A DNA stretch of 64,000 nucleotides from Patella vulgata (lineage: Eukaryota; Mollusca; Gastropoda; Patellidae): positions 46,610,936-46,674,935 of the forward strand of contig NC_065879.2 in assembly GCF_932274485.2 (NCBI RefSeq), written 5' to 3'. Positions 35,801-46,520 of the stretch are shown in pieces (within the stretch, counting starts at the first letter, position 1; each line of letters starts with the position of its first letter). The notes beneath the pieces are model-generated. The model had not been told where the DNA came from. It saw only the letters and a program-made list of their open reading frames with translations, and did not search any database. Both the position numbers and the translations under genes were made by a program.

Positions 35801-36715
35801 TTCCAAAAGTTTCTTGATTTGGTGAATCATACTCATAATTTCTTACTTCCTCCTGTCTAACTTCAGGTGGATGATTTCTTACTGCAGACTCGCTTCCTCT
35901 TACATCGAATCTATTGTTATTTTCTTCTGATAGATTGTGCTCATTTCTTTTTAGGTTAGACTTGCTTTCACTTTCATCAAGCCTGTTTGTTCTTACTTCT
36001 TTAAGAACATTGAGTTTTAACTTCCTATCATAACTTCTACTTCTAACAGAATGTTGACTTGTTTGTAGTTCTTCTTCTACATGTATCTTCCTTACTAATA
36101 TTTCCTCAGCTTGTGCTAGCTCTAACTCCTTTTGAAGCTGTAACTTCTTAAACTTGCTTTCTTCTTCCAGATATTGCAAGTCAGTGGACAGTTGAACTTT
36201 CTTCATTGCCGCTTTAAATAGTTTAGACTTGGCAGATGAGGATTTACTTGATGATTTAGATATACATGATGAACTAGCCTTAGATGATTTATGGCTCTGT
36301 TCTATTATCTTCTCTTTCTTGTGGATTGCTTCGCTTACTCGGATCCTACAGTTTGCATATTCTCTATCCATCAGGTCATACCATTTATACAATTCTGCTT
36401 TGTCTTCTGATGATTCCAGCACTCTTCTAGATCATTTCTTTCTTGGCTTACTTTGTCCCTTATCTCATCTAATATCCCCCTTTCCCTATCCAATTCTAAC
36501 AAATCGGCTTCAGTCTGTACCAATTCCATTACTTTTCTTCTTTGTTTATGGAGTTCTGCACATAACTGATTTCTTCGGTCAAGCCCGACTGATTGAAGTT
36601 TTCTTGCCTCAGTGGATGTGTCTATGTCACCTTCAGTTGATGAAATTGTCACCAAACTGTCTGAGTTACCCTTTTCTTCCTCAATGACCTTACTGTCATT
36701 ACTGTTATCTTCCAT
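32852..36715 (-). mobile_element. BEL/Pao LTR retrotransposon fossil
   Basis: A minus-strand element with parts in the expected order: gag (about 36715-34384), a protease-like region (about 34380-34160) and reverse transcriptase (about 34110-32855). The gag part is highly charged and serine-rich at its start, then has a BEL-type gag core and zinc-binding clusters (CPLCHGNHNLNFC; CFGCLCKGHRSTQC). The RT part shows the FYVDDGLKSV motif typical of BEL/Pao. The integrase end is not seen and the element is broken, with several breaks. Long remaining frames suggest modest age. At its 3' side it meets a family R copy. Confidence 0.92.
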
Positions 36716-37440
36716 TTTACTTGGCTAAAATCTTACTCTTACTATAGTCTTCCTAAACCAATAATTGTCGTTGCTGTATTCTTCGTAAACAACGCAAGTT
36801 GGTAAATATTTTACTTGATATTTTAGCTGATGTGTTACTGGATGATATCTTTAATCTTACTGATATCTTTCTGATATCTTACTGTAACTACCCCGGCCTT
36901 AAGGTAATTATGGGGGCCGCTTACAAAAGTGTAACTGAACCTTCTGTTGACAGCTACAACTTAATATAAACAGCAAGGTTAACTCACTCTTCCAATTGTG
37001 TGTTTAATTTAAGGTCTGGATACTGTACGGAGTACAGTTTAATTACAGCATACACAATTGCGATACAGCATACAAAATCGTTGAATGAATATCAATGACA
37101 TGTGGCGTTGCAAATAAATGAATGAAAACTTTTCAATGTCATCTTTTCTTAGTTCTATCTGTATGTTTATGATTCTATTCTATTCCTTGGTTCTTACAAG
37201 TACATCTTACATCTATTCTCTTCCCATTCCTTCCCACGCTCGTAAGATATCAGTGCCTGATTACAGTCTTAGAAAATGGCCGTCTTCCATGTGCTCTTTG
37301 AAAGGGGAATAACCTGTAGACTTTTACTTACATTCCCATGATGCAACGTGACCTACTGTAGAAAAGGATTCTGCAGTCTAAGGGAGACTAATACAATAAA
37401 CATTGGATACAGCCCACTAAATTTTAAGACATATTAATAA
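36716..37440 (-). other. Possible 5' LTR or leader of the BEL/Pao fossil
   Basis: Non-coding sequence directly upstream of the fossil's gag. This is where a 5' LTR and leader would lie, but no second LTR copy is in the window, so the boundaries cannot be set. Confidence 0.3.
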
Positions 37441-38106
37441 AGGGAGAGTTCAACGACCTTTACACTATATGCGAACGAGGGGCGGATATTTTGTCCGCCA
37501 GTTTCGGTCCAATTTTTACGAAATTCAAATTCTACCATCCTTAGGGTGTAACGGTAATATATTCAAACGGTTTTTTAAATTGGATAAAAATTGTGACCTC
37601 TATAGGGTCCACAATCTAAAAGCGCGATTTTTCGTACAATCAGTGGTCATAATTTAGGAAGTTATGGTCCGATATGCGCAAATATCGAAAGGATCCGAGA
37701 TCTGTGGATTATAAACTTAGATTTCAAATTTAAACCAAATCGGATAAAAATTGTTACCTCTACAGTGTTCACAGGCTAATAACAGGATTTTTCGTACAAT
37801 CAGGGGCCATAATCCATGAAGTTACGGTCCGATAAATGCCAATATCGAAAGGAACCGAGATCTTGGGCTAATAAACCTATATTTCAAGTTTCATTGAAAT
37901 CGGATAAAAATTGTGACCTCTATAGGGTCCACAACCTTGATATACCATATTTTTACGCTAGTTGAGAACGAACGGTGGCCATTTTGTCTGTAAATTTTGG
38001 GCCGATTGTGACTTGTAGAGTGTTCACAAACAATTGTGGACGGACGGACGTCCAGACGGACAGGGGCGACGACAATATACGTCCACATGAAAATGTGGGC
38101 GTATAA
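37441..38106 (+). mobile_element. 150-160 bp unit family, copy with terminus
   Basis: Three or four units start at the phrase CGGATAAAAATTGT (about 37577, 37740, 37895) and carry GTACAATCAGxGGxCATAAT and ATATGCGCAAATATCGAAAG. The copy ends at 38106 with a GACGGACG-rich stretch, GGGGCGACGACAATATACGT and GTGGGCGTATAAAAA. That end is the reverse complement of the terminus at 12771 and 24174. It is non-autonomous with no coding. Confidence 0.85.
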
Positions 38107-38286
38107 AAAATCTCAATGCTGATAATTCAATCATTTTTTGTCCAATACACATTAAATACAAAATAGTCTTGTTTCATCATAATAATTCACTCCAAACATA
38201 TAGCTAAGCTGCCCATTAAGAATTGTTTTTATCAATGGGATTTATGGAAGACAATCAGCATCAAAGAGTTCAAAATAAAAAGAATG

Positions 38287-38660
38287 AAATGAAAATGAAA
38301 TGAAATGGGGTTTAACGTCCTACTGTTTTGCTCCTATACTGGGTTAATGAAGACGGACATACGCCATACAGTGTGCTATGATGGATATTTTGCTCGGGCA
38401 GCGGCACTATCGCCTACTCTTATATCGAATTCCAACTGCCAGGGGATCTTTTTCGTGCATTCCAATATATACACGGGACCACGATTTTTCGTCTCATCCG
38501 AAGGACTAGACAGCTGTCCTTGTCAGGCCCTCCGATATGCACCACTGACAAGGGGAAACCACGTCGGAAAATCTGAATGAACTTTCTCGGCCAATGCAGG
38601 GATCGAACACCCAACCTCCAGGCTAGCGAGCCAGCGTCTTAACCATCTAGTCACCGTGGC
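38287..38660 (-). mobile_element. tRNA-derived SINE
   Basis: Minus orientation. ATGAAATGAAATGGGGTTTA marks the tail end, and the head ends GGTGACTAGATGGTTAAGA / GAGCCACGGTG (as reverse complement). Flanks share AAAATAAAA, a plausible short TSD. Confidence 0.88.
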
Positions 38661-38666
38661 TCCTAA

Positions 38667-38669
38667 AAT

Positions 38670-38703
<34 letters not shown>
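38667..38703. repeat. (AT)n microsatellite
   Basis: An uninterrupted TA run immediately beyond the SINE head. Confidence 0.95.
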
Positions 38704-38705
<2 letters not shown>

Positions 38706-38939
38706 CTCTTTAAAAGATGAAGCTTCAAATCCGTGGCATTTTCAAATTATACCACTGTGTGAAAAGATTACATATACAAATCAACATCAATTATTACCGT
38801 AGCAACACAAATTTTGATGTAAGGTTTCTACTATATGCAGAAAAAGTCACTCAATATTTAATTAAAAAACATTTCAAATTGTGGAATTCAGGAATATTTC
38901 ATGCCAATCATTCTGTGAAATTTATTTAGGTCAACGTTA

Positions 38940-39106
38940 AAGTATGTACTCCATAAAATATACATGATTTTAATATTCGTATGTATGTACTCCATTTTAT
39001 ATTCTAATATATGTACTTCATAAACTATATATTATGATGTTTATATTCTTATGTATGTAAAATATACATGATGTTTATATCTTATGTATGTACTCCATAA
39101 ACTATA
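38940..39106. repeat. AT-rich minisatellite, left half
   Basis: A unit of roughly 45 bp recurs, with TATGTATGTACTCCATAAA and ATACATGATGTTTATAT. It is interrupted by the Tc1 insertion and resumes at 40634. Confidence 0.85.
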
Positions 39107-40633
39107 CTATTCAAAAAAAGTAGGGGATATTTGATTTTTAAGTGTTATTAAAGTCACCTAATGAAACTGACGAAGAAACAAATGACAAAATGAAATGAAG
39201 TTCACATTCATCGATTTATTCCAAATGATCGTTAGACTAAGTAAGGCACAGACTGACCATTATAAGGGTAAAATGATACCCGGGGTCAAACAGAAAAGTT
39301 ACCACAGCATCACAACCAAGTCAGTAACGGGTAAATCCTCTTCTGTTTGCCAAACAAGCATTGATCCGACGTGGCATACTCCTAATGAGACGTCCAAGGT
39401 CATTTTGGTCCAGATTGTCCCATTCCTGTTGCAACGCAGCAGCAAGTTCTTGGACATTGGCAGGACGTTGTTGACGTTGACGTAACCTCTGTCAAAGCAT
39501 GTCCCAGACATGCTCGATGGTGGAGAGGTCGGAACTCAGTGCTGGCCAAGGTAATGTGGTGATGTTCTGTTGTTGGAGGTAACCTGTAACGATCCTGGCC
39601 CTGTGACATCTTGCGTTGTCATCCTGGAAGATGAAACGGCGGCCATGACGTCGTGCGAACGGCACAACATGGACTGCCAAGATGTTGTCCCGGTAGTACT
39701 GGCCTGTAACACGCCCTGCAACAACATGTAAAGCCGTTCTTCCAGCAACAGTGATGCCTCCCCACACCATAACAGAACCACCCCCAAATCGATCATGTCT
39801 GATGACGTTAACGTCTTGGAAGCGCTCGTTTCGACGACGCCACACCCTCCTACGTCTGTCCAAAAAATCAACAGTGAACCTTGACTCATCTGAAAACATC
39901 ACATTGCTCCAGCGTCGATTATCCCAATGTTGACGATCCCTACACCAACGACGTCTTGCCTGAATGTGATGATCTCTCAAACAAGGGATCACGCGAGGAC
40001 GTCGGGCGCGAAGGTGACCCCTATGCAGTCGATTCCGAATCGTCTGGCCACTCACTCTCACACTGGTGTCTGTTTGAAGACGAGCGCTGATCTGATTTGC
40101 TGTGATGACACGATTTCTCAAGGCCAAGGTACGGATAAATCGATCCTGGGCTTGAGTTGTCGCCCTTGGTCGACCTGAGCGTGGTCTGTCCTGTACAGAT
40201 TGTGTATCACGGTATCTGGACCATAGCCTGCTTATGACAGACTGAGAAACATTCATCGTCCGCGCCACAACCGCCTGTGTTGTGCCGATCTGTAGCATGC
40301 CAAGGGCAAGTAACCTTTCATTTTGGGTAAGCCGACGCATATCAAAATTTGTTTTCTGGTCACTAAAACAATTAAACTGATGTTTCCACCCTGGAATTCA
40401 ATGCCACAATGACTGTAACATTCAAAGTCAGAGTCGTGCAAATCTTGGGTTAGACCCCCATGATGATCCCAAGCATCACCTGCATTCCATGCGGTAGCTA
40501 TTGGTGCGTTTGGGCGTCACATGTAACTGGAAATGTTTCTTCTGTTAGGTTCTATAGTGACTTTTTTCGTAGTCATTTGCATATTTTAGTATTATGCCCC
40601 CAAAATCAAATATCCCCTACTTTTTTTGAATAG
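39107..40633 (-). mobile_element. Tc1-family DNA transposon, both ends intact
   Basis: A 1,527 bp element with perfect 32 bp terminal inverted repeats (39107-39138 and 40602-40633) beginning CTATTCAAAAAAAGTAGG. It is flanked by the TA dinucleotide (39105-39106 and 40634-40635) as expected for Tc1/mariner. One transposase gene lies on the minus strand. The element sits inside an AT-rich minisatellite, and the identical ends suggest recent arrival. Confidence 0.97.
39321..40340 (-). pseudogene. Tc1 transposase, one in-frame stop
   Basis: A DDE transposase that would cut and paste the surrounding element. It starts at the ATG at 40340. Residues 1-110 form paired helix-turn-helix DNA-binding domains (TQAVVARTMNVSQSVISRLW; RPRSGRPRATT between them), and a basic linker follows. 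The catalytic triad is visible: FSDESRF, then FQDDNARCHRA, then DLSTIEHVW, with 34 residues between the second Asp and the Glu (DD34E). The frame is open to 39495, where a TGA (39492-39494) sits just after HVWDML. The same frame then continues through 56 more codons to the normal end (NRRGFTRY, stop 39321-39323), so full length would be about 339 residues, usual for Tc1. The TGA is one transition away from CGA (Arg). The copy is probably inactive but very young. Confidence 0.95.
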
Positions 40634-40780
40634 TATATATATGATGTTTATGTTGTAATGGAAGAAATCCATAAACTCTATATGATGTTTATATTATGTA
40701 TGAAATCCATAAAATATACAAAATGTTTATATTCTTATTATATGTATATACTCAATAAAATATATATTTGGTTTAGCATA
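40634..40780. repeat. AT-rich minisatellite, right half
   Basis: It resumes after the Tc1 element with ATATGATGTTTATGTTGTAA and CCATAAAATATACAAAATG, matching the left half. Confidence 0.8.
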
Positions 40781-40803
40781 CATATGAGTTTAAACAAATC
40801 TGT

Positions 40804-41046
40804 ACATAAATTGCAGATTGGTACATAATATGTAATAATAAATAGAGGATATTTGTCGTTTTAGAGTGAATAACAAATTTTATTTCATTGAGAAGGAAGA
40901 AAACTTATATTTTCACTCATGCTACGCATTCGTGAAAATATAAACGTTTTCTTGCTTAGAGATGAAATAAAATTTGTTATTCACTCTAAAACGACAAATA
41001 TCCTCTATTTATTATTACATATTATGTACCAATCTGCAATTTATGT
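40804..41046. mobile_element. Foldback MITE-like element, perfect 85 bp arms
   Basis: The left arm (40804-40888) and right arm (40962-41046) are exact reverse complements over 85 bp, starting ACATAAATTGCAGATTGGTA. The 73 bp centre is an imperfect continuation (TATTTTCAC..GTGAAAATA). No coding. The flanks do not give a clear TSD. A perfect long hairpin points to a recent origin or repair-based arm homogenisation. Confidence 0.85.
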
Positions 41047-41600
41047 GCAGGGATGTGATTAATTTATTAACATGAATCAACATCAGACAAAAGTTAGAAA
41101 AGAGCTGTAAAGCTATTCATGTAACAGTCACAAGAACTTTTCACTCAAAGCCCTGTATAGGGAAAGTTACGACAACTTTACAGGCGCCATTTTGGGTCCC
41201 AACTATGACGCCATACAAACTATGACGTCATGGCGTCATATAGCTTTACTTTATAACAAAACGTTTTATTTTTTTTATTGGTATAACGTTTTACGGGCTA
41301 CAATTTATCCCAAACAAATTGCAAAAGAAATCACTGCAGTTTGGTTCAATGATAAATATGTCAGACAAAATCATACGCAAAATCGGCTATGGCAAAATGA
41401 CATGATTACCATACATGTAATACAATTTGACGTTCTTCAGGAATTATCGGAGAGCGATATCTTGTAATCGGTGTCTTTCAGTGGTGGAAGGATACATAAT
41501 TTATTTTTAAATTCCTCAAACACAGAGTGGTTATGCAAGCGAAATGTGCTGAAAAATCGAACTTGACACACACTATTTCCTTTGGTGGTGCGCATTTCTT
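41047..41600. other. No gene; CRE-like palindromes
   Basis: Around 41208-41245 an inverted pair ATGACGCCAT / ATGGCGTCAT encloses TGACGTCA, a perfect CRE-type octamer. No gene start next to it can be supported, and the 41192-41467 frame has no recognisable domain. Confidence 0.45.
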
Positions 41601-41605
41601 TCTAA

Positions 41606-43636
41606 ATGACTGCCGAATTTGATAATATAATACCACTTAAAAAGAAAAAACCCCAAAACATTAAAAGTGAAAAAGTTTTGATGAGGAAATGGAGACCACC
41701 GGACGCGAAAGTTAGTGATGACTGGAAATTTGTTCATCAGATTGTTGTGCCAAAATTATACCGTCAAGAGGTTATAAGTTTAGCCCATGATTCGCCCATG
41801 GCTGGTCACTTGGGAGTTAACAAGACCTACCAAAGGATTTTGCAAGTCGTGTCACACCTGTCAGGTTGTTGGAAAGCCTAATCAGAAAATTCCTATCGCG
41901 CTTCTGTATCCCATCCCAGCATTTGAAGAACCATTTAGAGTAGTTATCGATTGTGTGGGACCACTTCCTAAAACAAAAACAGGCAATGAATACTTAATAA
42001 CAATTATGTGTGCCTCCACTCGTTTTCCAGAGGCAGTTCCTCTTAGAAATATTAAAACGCCAAATATAGCGAAAGCTTTAATCAAATTTTTCACATTAGT
42101 TGGTTTACCTAAATCTAATCAGTCAGACCAAGGATCTAATTTTATGTCTAATTTGTTCGGGCAAGTCATGCACCAGTTAGATATTATTCAATTTAAATGC
42201 AGTGAATACCACCCTCAATCGCAGGGGGCACTTGAACGTTTCCACCAAACTTTGAAAAATATGATTCGGACATATTGTTTACAGCACAAAAGAGATTGGG
42301 ACGAAGGCGTCCATCTTCTTTTATTTACGGCTCGAGAAGCTGTTCAGGAGTCCCTTGGATTCAGCCCATTCGAATTTATATTTGGTCACTCAGTGCGGGG
42401 ACCGCTTACATTTCTTAAAGAGAAATGGTTAGGCGATGGTATTAATATCAATATGTTAGATTATGTTGTTAGTTTTAAAGAAAGACTTAAAAGACCATGT
42501 GAAATTGCCATGGAAAATCTTAAAAATGGCCAGGTCAAAATGAAATACTGGTATGACAAGAAAGCCAAGAATCGTACGTTTAAATCTGGTGACAAGGTGC
42601 TTGCCTTTTTACCTATACCTGGTAGTCCACTACAGGCCCGATATCACGGTCCTTATGAAGTTGAATCTAAAGTTAGTGATTTAGATCATGTTATTAAAAC
42701 GTCTGGTCGTCAAAAACAAAAGCAGTTATGTCATATTAACATGTTAAAGCCATATATCGAAAGAGAAACTTCAAACCTTAGTAGACCTGTTGCTAATTTA
42801 TCTGCTGTTCAATCAAATGATGAACAAGAGGCTATAGAACCTATACAATGTGATGTTAAATTAAAGAATTCTGTTATACTGTAAAATTGAGATACTAAAC
42901 TTAATCATTTATGTGATGTTGAAAATACATACATTTATTTCCTAAATAAACGGTATAGGCAAAATAGTGTAATAAGGCAAAATAGTGTAATCAGCATATG
43001 GACTGTTCACCATGTACAAAATACACGACAAACAGTGGTAACAGGTGTCCGGAAGAGTAAGCTTACCCTGCCTGGCGCCGAACCCGCCATAGCTCCATCC
43101 AAACTATAAGGCGAAATCTCGGTAAAATAGCGTGATTGGCCAATGGACTATCGGTATGCAAAATGCACGTGATGAACAGTGTTAACGATATAGTAGACAG
43201 ACATTATCTGGGAGATTGTATACGCGTCAATAAATTTATCTAGAATGTGACATAGGTGTAGGTGCAGCTTTGTCTCAGAATGATGTAAATGAAATTGAAC
43301 ATCCTATATGTTATTATTCAAAGAAATTTAATAGATATCAAAAGAATTACTCTACCAATGATAAAGAATGCTTGGCATTAATACTTTGATTTCTATTTGA
43401 GAACAACTTTATATCCTGTAATTGTATGTACAGATCACAATCCACTTACTTTTATTCATAAAATGAAGAATAAGAACCAGAGTTTGCTCAGATGGAGTTT
43501 AATGTTACAAGAATACAATATTGTTATTAAACATATTAAAGGTAGAGATAACGTTATACCTGATGCCTTATCTAGAGTAAATTAAGAGTTTCATTTAAAG
43601 TTTACATTACATTTAAACTTTTTTAAAGGGGGGAGG
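41606..43636 (+). mobile_element. Ty3/Gypsy fossil, integrase before RNase H (Gmr1-like)
   Basis: Parts in order on the + strand are an integrase region (about 41660-42880) and an RNase H region (about 43240-43585), then a polypurine tract (AAAGGGGGGAGG) directly before an LTR that starts TGTCATGTAGTACATGATAT. In the integrase, H-H/C-C-type sequence precedes a core with DCVGPLP, SDQGSNF and the HPQSQGALERFHQT region. RNase H ends with DNVIPDALSR. In most Gypsy elements integrase follows RNase H. The reversed order with RNase H next to the tract and LTR matches the Gmr1 group. The element is broken. Between the two regions (about 42890-43240) I see only unrecognised sequence with a repeated AAAATAGTGTAAT motif. 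Confidence 0.85.
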
Positions 43637-43788
43637 TGTCATGTAGTACATGATATTGTTATATGTGTATAATTATTTCCTCTATGATCATAATGAATAA
43701 TCAGTTCATTGCTGTTACTAAAGTCGTGTCGTAATTCGTCTGCTAGCATTGTTGCAGAATTTAGAGACTTGTTAATCGAGGGGGGAGG
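43637..43788 (+). repeat. Partial LTR copy followed by a second polypurine tract
   Basis: It repeats the first part of the LTR at 43789-44471 almost exactly, with about two differences in roughly 140 bp, and ends with GAGGGGGGAGG just before the next LTR start. The pattern suits a template switch during reverse transcription or a local tandem duplication, and is recent. Confidence 0.85.
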
Positions 43789-44471
43789 TGTCATGTAGTA
43801 CATGATATTGTTATATGTGTATAATTATTTCCTCTATGATTATAATGAATAATCAGTTCATTGCTGTTACTAAAGTCGTGTCGTGATTCGTCTGCTAGCA
43901 TTGTTGCAGAATTTAGAGACTTGTTAATCAAGACGAGCGCGTTGGTACCCACGTGATTCTGTGGTTTCGGCAGAGGTATGGCAACCAGCGGCATGGTGGA
44001 GATTTGTTCTGAAGATTCGTGTGTTAATTCTTTTATTTCTTAGTTCTATATAAGTTCTCACATTATTGTATACCTTGTGAATGTTCGGTAAGGCGTCCTA
44101 CATCATCGTAGGTCATTCGTATCATGAATATAGTAAGTAATTCGCGATAGGGTAGAAGATTCCAGTATCATCGTAGTTTCCAGAATAGCCTGACCCACGT
44201 GACACCGGAATGTGTTGAAGGAACATTTGTGATATGAACTGATTCTTTAATAAGTAATTAATAATACTGTCTAATATTTAATGTCAATTACAAGTCCGTT
44301 ACGTATGTTTTTGTATGATTCTCTTGTATTACCATGTTTGTGATTGTTGTTTTACACTGTAATTGTAATAAATAATGCTATTAATTGTACATTGACGTTT
44401 TCTATAATTTCTGCTGACTGGGCGAATTTCATGAATAGGTTATTTCTGGCCTTGTTGTAAGTGACGTAACA
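43789..44471 (+). repeat. Gypsy (Gmr1-like) LTR
   Basis: It begins TGTCATGTAG and probably ends TAACA at 44471, about 683 bp. It contains a TATA-like CTATATAAG near 44043 and an AATAAATAATG signal near 44369, as expected for a U3-R layout. The right boundary rests on the terminal TG/CA pattern and on the change to LINE-like sequence, so it is tentative. Confidence 0.7.
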
Positions 44472-44479
44472 GGACGGGG

Positions 44480-45420
44480 AATAGTTTTTTAAATGATTTT
44501 TTCCTTGCATTTACGGCTGTTTGACATTCTTGGGACCACCAAGGTTTTGGGGCGCCTTTGGGTTTCCCACCTGTTGTTCTGGGGATTGAACCTTCTGCTA
44601 CACTAAAGATCGCACGCGAAATATTCTCGGTAAATATATTTATATCATCGTCTCATTGGATCGATTTCTTCACAGTAGTGTTGAGAAGGAACCCAGTTTG
44701 CGTGTTGAAGTTTCCATCTTTGTTTGCACGTGACTGGTTCTTTGTTTACGTTTGAGTTTATTTCAGTTAACAATATTAGATGATCACTACCTAGCGTATT
44801 ATTTATGACTTGCCATTTACAGTTTAAAGCCATACCGAGAGATGTTAGGGTAAGATCAAGGTGGGTTGCACCCAGTTTATTGCCAGAACCGTTATTTGGT
44901 AGAACTAAATTAGAATTTTCAATGAAAGTATTAAGGGGGGAGTCTCAGCTGAAGTGGTGACTGTTAAAATCTCCACATATAATAATGTCTTTAGTTTTTA
45001 TTTGATCATATATTTTTGATACGCTTCTTCCTCAATGATTTTACACGGATTATAAATGTTAACTACGGTTATATTGTGTTTGTCGGTTGTAGCTAATTCT
45101 AACCCGATTACCTCTACTTCACCAGAGTCTATTCTAATAAACTTATATGAGAGTTGTTCACTCACGAATATTGCAACGCCCCCCAGAACCCCCTTTTGTG
45201 AGATTAATACGATATTTCCGCAAATGCGTTTACCAATTAAGTCTTGGGTCCTTCTACTTTGGACCTAATTTTGTTTCCTGTATGCATATTATGTCAATTT
45301 TGGATTTGCTAACCAGGTGGTTCAATTCTATCATACGTGTTCTGAGACCATTAGTATTTAGCTGCATTATAGTTAACTTATTGAATATACCTATATAAGT
45401 TATTGGATTATTTGGCCGAG
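44480..45420 (-). pseudogene. LINE ORF2 endonuclease fragment
   Basis: The minus strand carries an apurinic-like endonuclease domain of a non-LTR retrotransposon. It starts near 45380 with MQLNTNGLRTRMIEL and IDIICIQETKLG. Near the C-terminus are GATHLDLTLTS and LGSDHLILLTEI, the expected D..H region (the family usually has SDHLPI). Several stops and frame changes interrupt it, so only short pieces such as 44645-44833 are open. It lies downstream of an ORF1-like end (45425-45660) and is cut by the Gypsy LTR. A Jockey/CR1/I-type LINE is likely; the clade is not resolved. Confidence 0.8.
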
Positions 45421-45660
45421 AAGTTTAATTCTTATTAATAGGCCAGTTTGAATAGTCGCTAGTATTTTTCTTCTGTATTTTGTCATTAGCCTTAGGTTTC
45501 TTATTATTTTTATGTAAATGTCCTTTATTCGATGTTGCCCCGGCATGAACAGACACGACCGTTGTTCGTTTGGGTACTTTCCTTTTCAAGAGGGGTTTGA
45601 TTTCCCTTCGTTCGACTGGGAATATGGTTGAGCGATTGTTTTTTTTGATCTTCGCCAGCC
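45402..45660 (-). pseudogene. LINE ORF1 C-terminal fragment, copy 1
   Basis: A basic tail (RSTIFPVERREIKPLLKRK, then KVPKRTTVVSVHAG) precedes the endonuclease piece in the normal ORF1-ORF2 order. The nucleotide sequence recurs at 46198-46520 and differs by scattered changes. Here TTTCAAGAGGGGTTTGATTT is uninterrupted, giving the empty version of the SINE insertion site seen in copy 2. Confidence 0.78.
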
Positions 45661-46084
45661 GCTGAGGAGTCAATTTTGCCACATAAACCTTTGTGCATTT
45701 TCTCTAGGGTAAAGGGTAAGTTGATTTCTTTGTGTTCATCTGCAGAGTTACGCGATGGTTTATTCCAATGAAATTCCGACTTTCGTTTCAAGGATTTGTC
45801 ATTGTGATTTTTATCGCTGCCATCAGCAAATGTTTTTGCTAACAGCTCCGCCTTTTCGCTATTTGTCATGGCTGATTGGGATTCATAATTAAGCGTAGGA
45901 ATATTTCTAGAAAAACATTTGCCGCTTATTGTGTGTATTTTTTTCCAGACATTTGAAATTTTAGTTTTATCATTAATACTATCACAGAATGCCATCCAAT
46001 GCTTTTCTTTTGCCTCTGAAATGACCTGTCTGGCGTTTGCATCGCACTTAGTATACAAAGATTTATTCTCTGAGGACCAGACTG
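45660..46084 (-). pseudogene. LINE ORF2 linker and start of RT
   Basis: The frame (45525-46097) matches the region between endonuclease and reverse transcriptase of Jockey/CR1-like LINEs: RQVISEAKEKHWMAFCDSIN, VWKKIHTISGK, KAELLAKTFA and, at the start of RT, KIDSSAAGEDQ (family consensus is close to SxPGxD). The sequence then runs into the ORF1-end fragment near 45660, so two LINE pieces are fused out of order. The RT catalytic region is absent. Confidence 0.8.
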
Positions 46085-46197
46085 TCATGTAGTACATGAT
46101 ATTGTTATATGTGTATAATTATTTCCTCTATGATTATAGTGAATAATCAGTTCATTGCTGTTACTAAAGTCGTGTCGCGATTCGTCTACTAGCATCA
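46085..46197 (+). repeat. Gypsy LTR fragment between LINE pieces
   Basis: It begins exactly at TGTCATGTAGTACATGATAT, as the LTRs at 43637 and 43789 do, and matches their first 113 bp or so with few differences. It lies between the ORF2-linker piece and the duplicated ORF1-end piece. Confidence 0.85.
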
Positions 46198-46520
46198 TTG
46201 GATTATTTGACCGAGAGGTTTAATGCTTATTAATGAGCCAGTTTGAATAGTCGCTAGTATTTTTCTTCTGTATTTTGTCATTAGCCTTAGGATTCTTCTT
46301 ATTTTTATGTACATGTCCTTTATTTGATGTTGCCTCGGCATGAACAGACACGACCGTTGTTCGTTTGGGTACTTTCCTTTTCAAGGGGGGTTTGACCCGT
46401 CTTCATTAGCCCAGTTCGGAGCATAACAGTAGGACGTTTAACCCCATTTCATTTCATTTCATTTCAAGGGGGGTTTGATTTCCCTTCGTTCGACTGGGAA
46501 TATGGTTGAGCGATTGTTAG
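46198..46520 (-). pseudogene. LINE ORF1 C-terminal fragment, copy 2, with SINE insertion
   Basis: It duplicates 45402-45640 (shared phrase AGTCGCTAGTATTTTTCTTC), with a SINE tail inserted at 46396-46461. Beyond 46520 it diverges from copy 1 and continues into ORF1 upstream sequence. Confidence 0.82.
46396..46461 (+). mobile_element. 5'-truncated SINE tail with TSD
   Basis: Only the 3' end of the SINE is present (CCCGTCTTCATTAGCCCAG to ATTTCATTTCATTT). It is flanked by TTTCAAGGGGGGTTTGA at 46379-46395 and 46462-46478. The paralogous site near 45590 is empty, proving the insertion. A 5' truncation with a long TSD is typical of LINE-driven copying. Confidence 0.92.

Noticed and set aside
39751-40178. 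Plus-strand frames over the Tc1 element
   Set aside because: They are shadows of the transposase on the opposite strand.
41192-41467. 91-residue frame near CRE-like palindromes
   Set aside because: No domain, AT-rich composition, and no splice or polyA context.
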